Source: CAIVVT01 sp963823095
GTDB taxonomy: Bacteria > Acidobacteriota > Terriglobia > Bryobacterales > Bryobacteraceae
Direction of reading: 5' to 3'
NCBI GenBank assembly: GCA_963823095.1
Contig: CAWGKI010000019.1
Location: 1 to 64,000, forward strand
DNA: 64,000 nucleotides
A model generated the notes under the pieces. It saw only the letters and a list, made by a program, of their open reading frames with translations, did no database searches and was not told the origin of the DNA. The translations under genes were made by a program, and so were the position numbers. Below, piece after piece: positions 49,555 through 59,074 of the stretch. The first letter of the stretch is position 1. Every line of letters starts with the position of its first letter.

Positions 49555-52209
49555 GTGAATCGACTGGGAGTGGGCATACTACTCGTTGGCGCGGCCATTG
49601 TGCAGTCCGGCGCCATGGGGCTCAATGCCTCGGGTGGCCAGACCGCGGCCACCATCCCGGTCGACTACCCTAAGAACGGGTCGATCTTCCCTCCCGAGTT
49701 TCCCGCGCCGGTATTTGAATGGCGCGATCCGGATCCGGGCGCAACCTCCTGGCGAATCGAGGTGCGCTTCGCCGACGGAACGAAGAGTCTGTCGGCCCGA
49801 TCTCAGGGCGAGCGGATGCGCATCGGCGAGATCGACCCTAGATGTGTTTCAGAGAACAACAAACCGCCCGAATTGACGCCCGAGCAGGCTGCGGGACACA
49901 CCTGGACGCCCGACGCGGCGATGTGGGCCGAGATCAAGAAGCATTCCGTCCGGCGGCCGGCGACGGTGACGATCGCGGGCTTCCGGGAGAACGGCGCAAA
50001 GAAGCCCGTCTCTCTGGGCCAGGTCGTCATTCAGACCTCCAGCGACCCGGTGGGCGCGCCGGTCTTCTACCGCGACGTGCCGCTGATGCCCTCGGAGTTG
50101 CAAAAGGGCGTGATCAAACCGCTCGCCGCGCGAGCCGTGCCTTTGATAGCGTGGCGGCTGCGCAATCTCGGCGAGACCTCCAGTCGCGTCCTGCTGGAAG
50201 GCATGCATACGTGTGCCAACTGCCACTCTTTCTCCGCCGATGGGAAGACCCTGGGCATGGATATCGACGGTCCCGCCAACGACAAGGGGCTGTACGCCCT
50301 TGCCTCGGTTCAACCGCACATGTCGATCCGCAATGAGGACATGATTACGTGGAGAGCGCCTCAGGACAGGCAGGTGTCTCCGGACCGCGTCGGCTTCATG
50401 TCGCAGGTTTCTCCCGACGGCCGGTACGTGGTAACGCGCCTGAGCGGACCCGGCGAGAGGCTGCAGTCCGGCTATTATGTCTCGAACTTCAAGGACTACC
50501 GCTTTCTCCAGGTGTTCTATCCGACTCGCGGCATCCTGAACTGGTACGACCGCACGACAGGCCGCGCGCAGCCGCTGCCCGGAGCCGACGACCCCAAGTA
50601 CGTTCAGGCCGACGCCTTCTGGAGTCCAGACGGGAAGACCATCGTTTTCGCGCGAGCCGAGGCGCGGGACGCCTACCCCGCGGGCAAGAAGATCGCCGAA
50701 TACACCAACTCCCCGGATGAGGTCCAGATCCAGTACGACCTCTACCGGATCCTCTTCAACGGCGGCAAGGGCGGCACGCCCGAGCCCATCGCGGGCGCCT
50801 CGGCCAACGGGATGAGCAACAACTTCCCGAAGGTCTCGCCCGACGGCCGTTGGATCGTCTTCATCCAGTGCCGCAACGGCCAGTTGATGCGGCCCGACAG
50901 CAAGCTATACATCGTCCCGTTTGAGGGCGGCCAGGCGCGGCTGATGAACTGCAACACGCCGCTGATGAACTCCTGGCACAGCTTCTCGCCAAACGGCCGC
51001 TGGATGGTCTTCTCCTCCAAGAGCCGCTCGCCATACACGCAGATGTTCCTTACGCATATCGATGAGGACGGCAACGACAGCCCGGCGATTCTGGTCGAGA
51101 ACTCGACCGCGGCGAACCGGGCGGTGAACCTTCCCGAGTTCGTAAACGTCCCGCAGGACGGACTGCTGAAGATCGATGTGCCCGCTGGGGACTACTACCG
51201 CGAGTTCAACCTCGCCACGGACCTGGCAAAGAAGGGGGATTTCGAGGCGTCGATTGTCGCGTGGCGCAAAGCGATGGATCTGAATCCCTCGGACGCGAGG
51301 CCCTACGTCGGTCTGGGCGTCGCTCTGGCTTCCACCGGTGACACGAAAGCGGGGATGGCGCTGTACCGGAAGGGCATAGAAATTGACCCGGAGAGCCCCG
51401 ACGCATACAGCCAGCTCGGCATCGCCCTCGCCCGGCAGGGCGACTATGAGGAGGCGATTCCATACCTCTCCAAGGCCATCGAACTGAATCCACAGGACGC
51501 CGTCACTCCGGGCAACCTCTGCGGCGCGCTCGCTTTGAGCAAAGGCCGGACCAACGATGCGATTGAGTACTGCCAGCAGGCGGTAACGGTCCTGCCTGAA
51601 GACGCCCAGAGCCATGCCAATCTGGCTATCGCTTTCTCTAACGCGGGCAGAGGGGACGAGGCAATCGCGCAGCTTGAGAAAGCCTCCGAGCTATCGCCCG
51701 AAGACGCCGCGATCCACCGCAATCTGGCGATCGGCCTGGCGCAGAAAGGGCGCCTGGACGCGGCGATCCAGCATCTGGAGAAGGCCATGAAGCTTGCGCC
51801 GGGCTTCACCGATGGCTATTTCTATCTGGGAGCCATGTATGCCAATCGGGGGCGGCTTGCCGAAGCTCTTGTGCAATGGCGGCGTTTGCTGGAACTGCAG
51901 CCCAACAACGCACTGGCTCTGAATTCGATGGCGCGTGTATTGGCCACGGCCGGCGATGCGTCGCTGCGCAATGGCGCCGAGGCCGTGACGCTCGCGGAGC
52001 GGGCCGCCCGTCTCTCAGGAGGCAGGGAACCGGTGCTGCTGGATACTCTGGCCGCGGCTTACGCCGAAGCCGGCCGGTTTCCCGAGGCGGTTCAGACCGA
52101 ACGGCGGGCGCTGGACCTCGCAGCCCAAGGCCAGAGCCCGCAGATTGCACAGGAGCTGAGATCCCGGCTGAGCCTGTACGAGGCGGGCAAGGCTTTCCAC
52201 GAAAGGTAG
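49555..52209 (+). CDS. Exported PD40-propeller/TPR protein with a CxxCH motif
   Basis: An 884-residue protein starting with GTG and a signal peptide (MNRLGVGILLVGAAIVQSGAMGLNA). The N-terminal region (about 30-200) has an Ig-like look (PVFEWRDPDPGATSWRIEV). At C220-ANC-H224 (HTCANCHSFS) lies a single CxxCH haem-c-type site. A TolB/PD40-like propeller follows (about 280-520: SQVSPDGRYVVTRLSG, AFWSPDGKTIVFARA, PKVSPDGRWIVFIQ, SFSPNGRWMVFSS). Eight or nine TPR repeats make up the C-terminus (about 540-870). The family is common in Acidobacteria and Verrucomicrobia. Its role, perhaps complex assembly in the periplasm, is unknown. Confidence 0.82.
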   Translation: MNRLGVGILLVGAAIVQSGAMGLNASGGQTAATIPVDYPKNGSIFPPEFPAPVFEWRDPDPGATSWRIEVRFADGTKSLSARSQGERMRIGEIDPRCVSENNKPPELTPEQAAGHTWTPDAAMWAEIKKHSVRRPATVTIAGFRENGAKKPVSLGQVVIQTSSDPVGAPVFYRDVPLMPSELQKGVIKPLAARAVPLIAWRLRNLGETSSRVLLEGMHTCANCHSFSADGKTLGMDIDGPANDKGLYALASVQPHMSIRNEDMITWRAPQDRQVSPDRVGFMSQVSPDGRYVVTRLSGPGERLQSGYYVSNFKDYRFLQVFYPTRGILNWYDRTTGRAQPLPGADDPKYVQADAFWSPDGKTIVFARAEARDAYPAGKKIAEYTNSPDEVQIQYDLYRILFNGGKGGTPEPIAGASANGMSNNFPKVSPDGRWIVFIQCRNGQLMRPDSKLYIVPFEGGQARLMNCNTPLMNSWHSFSPNGRWMVFSSKSRSPYTQMFLTHIDEDGNDSPAILVENSTAANRAVNLPEFVNVPQDGLLKIDVPAGDYYREFNLATDLAKKGDFEASIVAWRKAMDLNPSDARPYVGLGVALASTGDTKAGMALYRKGIEIDPESPDAYSQLGIALARQGDYEEAIPYLSKAIELNPQDAVTPGNLCGALALSKGRTNDAIEYCQQAVTVLPEDAQSHANLAIAFSNAGRGDEAIAQLEKASELSPEDAAIHRNLAIGLAQKGRLDAAIQHLEKAMKLAPGFTDGYFYLGAMYANRGRLAEALVQWRRLLELQPNNALALNSMARVLATAGDASLRNGAEAVTLAERAARLSGGREPVLLDTLAAAYAEAGRFPEAVQTERRALDLAAQGQSPQIAQELRSRLSLYEAGKAFHER

Positions 52210-52214
52210 CCGGC

Positions 52215-54413
52215 TCATTTGGCCAGCACCTTGTACTTGACGCTCTGGGCGGCCGATTCGCTGCCCTGCACCGTGCTGATTCTGAGTTCGCAGTCGCCGG
52301 GCCTAGTCGGGCCGCGTAGCAACATCGCCACCGCGCCGTGAGCGTCGGGAGCGGGAAGCTTCACGCTCTGAAGAGCCACGGTCTTGGAGTCGACGAAGAA
52401 CTCCACCTGCAGCTTTGGACTCTCCGCGACCGACTTATCGGGGTAGACAACGAAGTAGATGAGCGGCTTCGCGTCAGCGGCTAAAGCCGGAGTCAGGCTC
52501 GGGACCACATGCTTGCCCTGGTAGATCAGCGGATCCGTCGGGTCCGGCTGGCCATCGACGGGTTCGAGGCCCTGAACTAACATGACGCTGCTCAGTCCAA
52601 TGCCCTTACTCTCCGGGCTGACGAACGGCACGGAGGCCGCGCTGGCCCTGTGCCCCTCCCGGTCCACTACGGCCGTTTCCAGCGTATAGTTGCCCGGCGG
52701 CAGGTCGATCGCGTGCTTAAACGGAATGGATGTGGCGCGCATCGCAGCCAGATTCTGGTCCGGGATGTAATACGGAACGTCCTGGCTGAACTTATCCACC
52801 ACCTGCCCGCTGGAATCCTTCACCAGTGCAAGCAGTGAAACATGCAACCGGTGCCGCAGGAGTTGCGGCTCCGCCGTGGCGGTCAGGTTCGCCGCGGGCA
52901 ATGCGAAGGAAAGGATGTTGCGCGAACCCGCGGTCGCCGAACCGAACTGCAGCACTGAAGAGCGGAAGTCGAAGGCATGCGGCCGAGGTTGAGCGCTGAG
53001 CACTGCGAGTCCCATCGTTTCGTACGACGTCAGCGCTCCCGCACCCTTCAGGTCCGGCATGGCAAAATAACCGGCGCGGCTCTCCACTCGCAGATCCGAT
53101 TTCGCCAGCTTCACTTCGATCTTACGGAAGCTCCCGTCGTCCTTCTTGGCCTCCGGACGGTACAAGGCTTCGTAGTGCGCATCCATGTCTTCAATCAGTT
53201 TCGTGAAGGGTTTCTTGAAATCGTTCGTGTTGGCTATCAGGAACCCGCCGGTTTGTTCGGCGATCTCCCGCATCGTCGCTTGCGTGCCCGAGGTTCGGAC
53301 GGCCTCGATCTGGTAGTCGCCCTGGCGCGACTTTTCGGCCGCGTCTCCGGCGCTGCCCGACTGTGCCGTTTGCGTTCTGCTCACTGCCGATGCGTAACCG
53401 AGAGCATTGCTGGACGCGAGCGAAGAGGAATTCTCGCTCAAACCGTTCGCATCGACGGCGTAGAAAGTGATTCCGGCGGCAGCCGCCTTGTCAATGATGG
53501 CTTCCAGCCGTTCGGGGTCCCCGGTAGTCACAATGCCCGGGCTCATCAGCAGAACCGTCTTGCGGCCCGGCAGCGCGCCTAACCGCTTCACCAACGTGAG
53601 GATCTGATCCGTCTGGCGCATGCCTTCGACGCCCTGGAACTGCCGCCTTTCGATTACTGCGTCGCCGCGCTGTACTTGCGCTCCGGAGCCGGAGACGGAA
53701 AGCTCTGGCGAGATAATGGCGCTATTGGTGACTTCGCCCCCGGCGATCACCAAGTCAAAGTTGGCGGTATGCGAGGTCATGTCCACCGAGCCCTGGACCG
53801 TCGCCATGGTCGGGTTCGCGGTGAGAACCGCCTCGGAGAGTCCCGTGGAATCTCCGCCCTTCGTGGCGAACGAGGCTGCGGCGGCGGCCAGGAGCTTCTG
53901 GCGGTCGTTGGTGAACGACTGCAGCGGAACCAGACTGTCGTCCAGGTTGAAGACCGCGACATAGGTATCCGGCTCCAGGTCGTTCTTCAGGAATTCCTGC
54001 GCGGCATCGGTAGCCCATTTCCTCTTTTCGGCATCCAGGTTGTGGAACACGATGCAGACCAGGTTCACGGCCCGCAGAGGTCGGGTCGGCGCCCCGCTTG
54101 GCTCCTCGATGGCGACAGGCGTCGCGGTCTTCTTCGTCACGCCGGGCTTCTGAGGATCCCGTCCGTTGATGAAGCGAAAGCTGAGGATCTCGCGGCGGGA
54201 GCCGTCTTCGAGGATTTCGACATCGCCGGGCTTCAGGTTCTTCACCAGCTTGCCGTGTTTGTCGCGGACCACCAGCTCCAGCAACACCTCGCTGGCAGTT
54301 GCGCGGATCGTCGCACCCGAATCGGCGGGTGGTGGAGCCTGCGCTAACGCCGCGCTCGAAAGCACCAGCAGGGGGCAAGCCAAAACCGTAAACAGAACCC
54401 GTTGCATGTACAT
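52215..54413 (-). CDS. VWFA-related acidobacterial secreted protein
   Basis: A 732-residue protein with a signal peptide (QRVLFTVLACPLLVLSSAALAQ). The N-terminal ~360 residues match the acidobacterial VWFA-related domain (TIGR03436 type): a leading domain (LELVVRDKHGKLVKNLKPGDVEILEDGSRREILSF) and a von Willebrand A-like domain (AVNLVCIVFHNLDAEKRKWATDAAQEFL, KTVLLMSPGIVTTGD). The metal-ion adhesion site is degraded, with no clear DxSxS. The C-terminal half (about 420-732) is beta-rich. It lies tail to tail with the PD40/TPR gene (stops 5 bases apart) and is divergent from the TPR gene at 54591. Confidence 0.92.
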   Translation of the reverse strand: MYMQRVLFTVLACPLLVLSSAALAQAPPPADSGATIRATASEVLLELVVRDKHGKLVKNLKPGDVEILEDGSRREILSFRFINGRDPQKPGVTKKTATPVAIEEPSGAPTRPLRAVNLVCIVFHNLDAEKRKWATDAAQEFLKNDLEPDTYVAVFNLDDSLVPLQSFTNDRQKLLAAAAASFATKGGDSTGLSEAVLTANPTMATVQGSVDMTSHTANFDLVIAGGEVTNSAIISPELSVSGSGAQVQRGDAVIERRQFQGVEGMRQTDQILTLVKRLGALPGRKTVLLMSPGIVTTGDPERLEAIIDKAAAAGITFYAVDANGLSENSSSLASSNALGYASAVSRTQTAQSGSAGDAAEKSRQGDYQIEAVRTSGTQATMREIAEQTGGFLIANTNDFKKPFTKLIEDMDAHYEALYRPEAKKDDGSFRKIEVKLAKSDLRVESRAGYFAMPDLKGAGALTSYETMGLAVLSAQPRPHAFDFRSSVLQFGSATAGSRNILSFALPAANLTATAEPQLLRHRLHVSLLALVKDSSGQVVDKFSQDVPYYIPDQNLAAMRATSIPFKHAIDLPPGNYTLETAVVDREGHRASAASVPFVSPESKGIGLSSVMLVQGLEPVDGQPDPTDPLIYQGKHVVPSLTPALAADAKPLIYFVVYPDKSVAESPKLQVEFFVDSKTVALQSVKLPAPDAHGAVAMLLRGPTRPGDCELRISTVQGSESAAQSVKYKVLAK

Positions 54414-54590
54414 ATTCTATCTCTGATTCAGACGGGTAACTCTGGTTTTAACGCGCACCGAATTAATCGCAACCGGCGCGAGTATATCCCGGCGCGTGGG
54501 CCGGAGTCACATTGCCGCAAAGGCCCCAATCTGCCCTGCAATTGCGGTCAATGCTCTCCTTTTCGTGCATTCGATTACAATTCCAATCAG

Positions 54591-55763
54591 GTGAAGCTCA
54601 CTGCGCTGGTTCTATTTACCGCTACCGCGAGTATTCTCGCCCTGCTTGCCGGAGACTTGTCCGCGCAGCCGGTTCCTGCCGGCGACGTCCTGACCCGGGC
54701 CGCTGCGGCCTTCCAGTCGGGGGACATGCCCAACTCCATCCGGCTGTACCGGGAGTTCCTCAAGGATCATCCCGACGCCGCGGAGATCCGCTCCAATCTG
54801 GGCGCCGCGCTGGTGCGCGACGGACAGTTCGAGGCCGCCATCGTCGAGTATCGCGCCGCACTGGGGACCATGCCGAACAACACGCGCGTACGGACCAATC
54901 TGGCGTTGGCCTACTACAAGCTCGGCAGGCTTCTGGAGGCGATCGAAAACCTGGAAGTCCTGCACAAACTGCAGCCGGTGGAGCCGAAGCCCGCTCTACT
55001 GCTGGCGGATTGCTGGCTGCAAACAGGGGAACCACAGGAGGCCGCGGATCTGTTGGCGCCTTTCGAACAGGAGTATCCGGACGATCGTGCGATCACGTAC
55101 ATGTTCGGAATGGCTCTGCTGCAGGCCAAGCACACCGGGCAGGCGCAGTTGGTTCTGGACCGCATCCTGCGCGAAGGAGAATCGGCAGAATCCGCATACT
55201 TGCTGGGCCAGAGCGAGTACTTGAACAACAACCGGGTCGCCGCCGCGTCGCACCTCGCGCGGGCGGTCCAATTGAATCCCAAGCTCCCAGGACTCCATTC
55301 GCTATATGGGCAAGTGCTTCGGGGCAACTCTCAGTTGGAAGAGGCCACTGCGCAGTTCCGCCTGGAGTTGGAGTTGAACCCCTACGACTTCGCGGCGAAC
55401 GTCGAGATGAGCCTGCTCGAAAAGCAGGACGGCAAGCTAGACGAAGCCTTGACGTTGATCGGCCGGGCGCTGCAAGTGCGCCCCTCGGATCCTGCCGCGC
55501 TCTACCAACGCGCCTCCGTCTATTTCGCGCAAGATCGCATTGAGGATGCCCGGAAGGAATTCGAGCGCCTTCTGGAGATGTATCCCAACTACCCCGAGGC
55601 GCATGCGGCGCTGGCCCGCGTCTACTATCGCCTGAAGCGCCAGAGCGATGGCGACCGCGAGAGCGCGGCTGCGCGCCGCATTCAGGACGAGAATCAAAAG
55701 CAGTTGGAGCAGGCAGAACGGAAGCGGCTGGAGCGCGTCTCGAAAGCGGCTGGTAAGCAGTAG
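54591..55763 (+). CDS. Exported TPR protein (module A)
   Basis: The GTG at 54591 gives 390 residues: a hydrophobic signal (KLTALVLFTATASILALLAGDLSAQ) and about nine TPR-like repeats (AAAFQSGDMPNSIRLYREFLK; NLGAALVRDGQFEAAIVEYRAALG; NLALAYYKLGRLLEAIENLEVL; AALYQRASVYFAQDRIEDARKEFERLL). The first in-frame ATG lies at 54402, but those residues have no protein character. It is the closest relative of the gene at 59224, which has the same repeat order. The CRTAC1 gene follows 65 bases downstream on the same strand, suggesting a functional pair. Confidence 0.88.
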   Translation: MKLTALVLFTATASILALLAGDLSAQPVPAGDVLTRAAAAFQSGDMPNSIRLYREFLKDHPDAAEIRSNLGAALVRDGQFEAAIVEYRAALGTMPNNTRVRTNLALAYYKLGRLLEAIENLEVLHKLQPVEPKPALLLADCWLQTGEPQEAADLLAPFEQEYPDDRAITYMFGMALLQAKHTGQAQLVLDRILREGESAESAYLLGQSEYLNNNRVAAASHLARAVQLNPKLPGLHSLYGQVLRGNSQLEEATAQFRLELELNPYDFAANVEMSLLEKQDGKLDEALTLIGRALQVRPSDPAALYQRASVYFAQDRIEDARKEFERLLEMYPNYPEAHAALARVYYRLKRQSDGDRESAAARRIQDENQKQLEQAERKRLERVSKAAGKQ

Positions 55764-55828
55764 GCGAGCGGATGCCCGCCGATCGGCCGATTTCACGGCA
55801 CGGTAGTTTAGACTGAGATTAACCCCGA

Positions 55829-57493
55829 ATGCTTTCCCGCTATTTCCTGCTCTGCGCTTCGATGCTGGCGCTCGCGGCCATTCCCGCCGTGGGTCCAATT
55901 ACGTTCGAAGAAATTGCCGGCCGGGCTGGCGTACAGTTCGTCAGCAACAACAGCCCGACTCCGCTGAAGCAACAACCGGAGGGCATTCTCTCGGGCGTCG
56001 CGGTGCTCGATTACGACGGCGACGGCTACCTCGATCTCTACTTCGTGAACGGCGCCGGCATGCCCTCGCTCGTCAAGGAAGGCGAGACCCACAAGAACCG
56101 TCTGTTTCACAACAACGGAGATCTGACCTTCACCGACGTCACCGACAAGGCGGGCGTCGGCGGCACCGGCTATGGCATGGGCGTGGCCGTGGGCGACTAC
56201 GACAACGACGGGCGTCCGGACATCTACGTCGCGAACGTCAATGGCAACATCCTGTACCACAACAACGGCGACGGCACGTTCACCGACGTGACGAAGAAGT
56301 CGGGCACGCAGGGCGGCCTCTACAACGGCAAGAAGATGTGGTCGGTCGCCGCGGCGTGGGTGGACTACAACAACGACGGGCTGCTGGATCTGTTCGTCTC
56401 GAACTACTGCCAGTGGGACCCGGCGAACGTTCCTGAATGCAAGGCCAACGGCGAAGTGGTCTACTGCAATCCGCGTCATTACAAGCCGCTGCCCCACACG
56501 CTTTTTCGCAACAACGGTGACGGCACTTTCACCGACGTTTCAGAGCAGACCGGTCTCTCGAAGTTTCTCGGACGCGGCATGGGCGTCTCCATCGGCGATT
56601 ACGACGGCGACGGCTTCACCGACATTTTCGTGGCCAATGACGATGCGCCATTCCAGCTCTTCCACAACATCGGCGGAAAAAGATTCGAAGAGGTCGCCCC
56701 CGCGGTGGGCGTGGCGTATCCCGAAAATGGCAACGTCATCTCGGGCATGGGCTGCGACTTCCGCGACATCTTCAATAAGGGTCTTCCGTCGCTGTGGGTC
56801 ACGGCCATCGAGAAAGAGACCTTCCCTCTTTTTATGAACTCAGGACGCGGCGACTTCATCGACAAGACGTCGGCCAGCGGCTTGGCGCTGCAGACCTACG
56901 AAATGTCGGGCTGGTCCAACATCATCGCCGACCTGGACAACGATGGGTGGAAGGACCTTGCGGTGGCCCGTTCGAACGTGCAGGACAACATCGCTAAGCT
57001 CTCGCCCCGCCAATACGAGGAACCCAACGCGATCTTCCGGAATCTGGGTAACGGCAAGTTCCAAAGCGTGGGCGCCGGCGCTGGCCCCGATTTCCAAAAG
57101 CCGGCCCCGCACCGCGGTATGGCTGCCGGCGACCTCGACAACGATGGGCGGATGGATCTAGTGATTAACGTGTTGGGTGGCCAGGCGAAGATCTTTCACA
57201 ACACGACGCAGAACTCGAACCACTGGATCCTCCTGAAGCTGACGGGCTCGAAGAGCAATCGCATGGGCATCGGCGCGAAGATTCGCGTAACCACGCCCGA
57301 CGGCATGATGCAATCGAATCACGTCACCACCAGCACCGGGTTCGCCTCCTCCAGCGACCCCCGCGTGCACTTCGGCCTGGGCGCCTCGGACACGATCAAG
57401 GAGATCGAAGTAGTCTGGCCCAGCGGCATCCGGCAAACGCTGCGCGACGTGAAGGCGGACCGCGTGTTCGCAATCACGGAGCCTGTCCGGTAG
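55829..57493 (+). CDS. CRTAC1-family FG-GAP/ASPIC-UnbV protein (module A)
   Basis: A 554-residue secreted protein with a signal peptide (LSRYFLLCASMLALAAIPAVG). Multiple FG-GAP/VCBS blades carry Ca-binding D-x-D-x-DG loops (LDYDGDGYLDLYFVN, VGDYDNDGRPDIYVAN, VDYNNDGLLDLFVSN, IGDYDGDGFTDIFVAN, LDNDGWKDLAVAR, GDLDNDGRMDLVINV). The C-terminus (about 480-550) is an ASPIC/UnbV domain (SNRMGIGAKIRVTTPDG; SSSDPRVHFGLGASDTIKEIEVVWPSG). Function is not established; the blades bind calcium and probably mediate surface interactions. It is downstream of the TPR gene 54591 and converges on another TPR gene at 57692. The same architecture recurs at 60335. Confidence 0.93.
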   Translation: MLSRYFLLCASMLALAAIPAVGPITFEEIAGRAGVQFVSNNSPTPLKQQPEGILSGVAVLDYDGDGYLDLYFVNGAGMPSLVKEGETHKNRLFHNNGDLTFTDVTDKAGVGGTGYGMGVAVGDYDNDGRPDIYVANVNGNILYHNNGDGTFTDVTKKSGTQGGLYNGKKMWSVAAAWVDYNNDGLLDLFVSNYCQWDPANVPECKANGEVVYCNPRHYKPLPHTLFRNNGDGTFTDVSEQTGLSKFLGRGMGVSIGDYDGDGFTDIFVANDDAPFQLFHNIGGKRFEEVAPAVGVAYPENGNVISGMGCDFRDIFNKGLPSLWVTAIEKETFPLFMNSGRGDFIDKTSASGLALQTYEMSGWSNIIADLDNDGWKDLAVARSNVQDNIAKLSPRQYEEPNAIFRNLGNGKFQSVGAGAGPDFQKPAPHRGMAAGDLDNDGRMDLVINVLGGQAKIFHNTTQNSNHWILLKLTGSKSNRMGIGAKIRVTTPDGMMQSNHVTTSTGFASSSDPRVHFGLGASDTIKEIEVVWPSGIRQTLRDVKADRVFAITEPVR

Positions 57494-57497
57494 GGCT

Positions 57498-57666
57498 TGT
57501 CTGGAAATAACCGCTACATTTGGGTCCGGTTGTGGGGCGGGTTTCAACCCGCGCGGGACTTCAGTCCCGATTGTCCGCATTTGGGAAACTTCAGAAGCGG
57601 GACCGAAGTCCCACGCGGACTAAAGTCCGCCCCACATAAGTCCGCTGAAATGGTTATTTTCTGACA
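57498..57666. repeat. Nested inverted repeat with four palindromic words
   Basis: Outer arms TGTCTGGAAATAACC (57498-57512) and its diverged complement (57652-57666, 13 of 15 bases) enclose GTGGGGCGG/CCGCCCCAC pairs and four short palindromes: GCGGGTTTCAACCCGC (57538-57553), GGGACTTCAGTCCC (57555-57568), GGGACCGAAGTCCC (57599-57612) and CGGACTAAAGTCCG (57616-57629). It lies between convergent genes. Confidence 0.85.
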
Positions 57667-57691
57667 GACGCTTGGCCAGAATTGCCGCCGT

Positions 57692-58870
57692 TCAGCGCTT
57701 CGCCGGTTGCGTCGCGAACGGGCGCATCGTCGGCAGGGCCAACGGGTCCTCTTGCGCTTTCAGCCTGTCGAACTCCGCGCTCGCGCGTTGCGCGTCCAGC
57801 TTCCTGCCCGCCCGGCGGTAGGCCTGCGCGAGGAAGAAACGCAACTGCGCGTTCGCGGGCATCTGCCGGACCGCGATTTCGAACTCGGAGATGGCGACAT
57901 CCAGGCGATCGGCCGTCAGGTTGGCCCGTCCCAGTTCGGCGTGGCACATCCAGCGGTAATTGGCGGGAACCAGCTTCATGGCGGCGCGCAGCGAAGTCAA
58001 CGCCTCATCCGGCTCGCCCTGACGGATTTTGAGGGAGGCGCGTCCCAGCAGCGCCATCCAGTGCGACGGGTTGACGGCTATTTCCTTCTCGAACTCCGCC
58101 AGCGAGGCCATCATGTCGGTCTCCATGAAGTACAGGCCGTAAGCGTAGTGAACGCCCGGTTCATTCGGATATGTTTCCAGCAGACGCCGGTACCCCTCGG
58201 CGGCTTCGGTGGGATGCTCGCACGCGGAAGCCCACGCGGCCTTTCCGACCATAGCCACCACCGCTCGACGCTGCGGGGGGACTTCCGTAATCGGCACCGG
58301 AATGCCCATCGAACAAAGGCCCATGGCTTCCTCGATCGCCGGCGAACTTACATTCTCTTTGGAGAGCGGGTACAACTGAGCCTGCGCTTCTTGAAAGGCG
58401 GCAGACCGAATGTAAAGGCGGGCCGCTTTGGCCCGCACCGTATATTCAAACTGCTTGTTCGCGCCGAGTCCGAGAGATTCACCCTTCTTGATATCCGTTA
58501 GAGCCTGGTCGTAATCTTCCAACTCCGCCTCGCACAATCCGAGAAACGCCCACGCCGTTCCGATGCCGGGAGCCAGCTTAGTGCCCTTGCGGAAAGCGTC
58601 GCTCGCCTCGGCATACTTGCTGGTCTGGTACAGGCTTGCGCCCAGGTAGAGCCAACCTTCGGCCCAGGCGGGGCGAAGCGCGAGCGCTTGTTTGTAGAGC
58701 CCCGCGGCCTCGGCCGGTTGCGAATCCAGCAGTGCCTCGGCGCGGCGCGCCAGGTCGTCAAAGGCATCCAGGGAACTGACCTGGGAGCGAGCTAGCGTTG
58801 CGACGGCGCAGAGCAGGCACAGGCAGAGCGCGACGCGGGCAGGGAGGGCAGTCGTGGAGGGGAAAGGCAT
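57692..58870 (-). CDS. Exported TPR protein
   Basis: A 392-residue protein with a signal peptide (ARVALCLCLLCAVATLARSQ) and about seven TPR-like repeats (ALLDSQPAEAAGLYKQALALRP; WLYLGASLYQTSKYAEASDAFRKGTKLAP; FLGLCEAELEDYDQALTDIKKG; LDVAISEFEIAVRQMPANAQLRFFLAQAYRRAG). It resembles the TPR proteins at 54591 and 59224 but diverges more. It is on the opposite strand, converging with the CRTAC1 gene of module A and divergent from the TPR gene 59224. Confidence 0.85.
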   Translation of the reverse strand: MPFPSTTALPARVALCLCLLCAVATLARSQVSSLDAFDDLARRAEALLDSQPAEAAGLYKQALALRPAWAEGWLYLGASLYQTSKYAEASDAFRKGTKLAPGIGTAWAFLGLCEAELEDYDQALTDIKKGESLGLGANKQFEYTVRAKAARLYIRSAAFQEAQAQLYPLSKENVSSPAIEEAMGLCSMGIPVPITEVPPQRRAVVAMVGKAAWASACEHPTEAAEGYRRLLETYPNEPGVHYAYGLYFMETDMMASLAEFEKEIAVNPSHWMALLGRASLKIRQGEPDEALTSLRAAMKLVPANYRWMCHAELGRANLTADRLDVAISEFEIAVRQMPANAQLRFFLAQAYRRAGRKLDAQRASAEFDRLKAQEDPLALPTMRPFATQPAKR

Positions 58871-59074
58871 CGGGCTCCTGGAGCGGAAGACGAACGCCCA
58901 AAGCGGTTTCGGGGCGGTCTCGCCAAACTCCTAATCTACCTTAGCGCAACACAGTTATTCTGGAAGAAATGCGCCTTGTGGCGGGTGTGCGACATAGAAG
59001 TGGACACCGGTGCGATTCACTGGCAAAGTGGCTCGGAGCCGGGCGTATGAGTACGCAAGGCAGATGGCGAGGTT

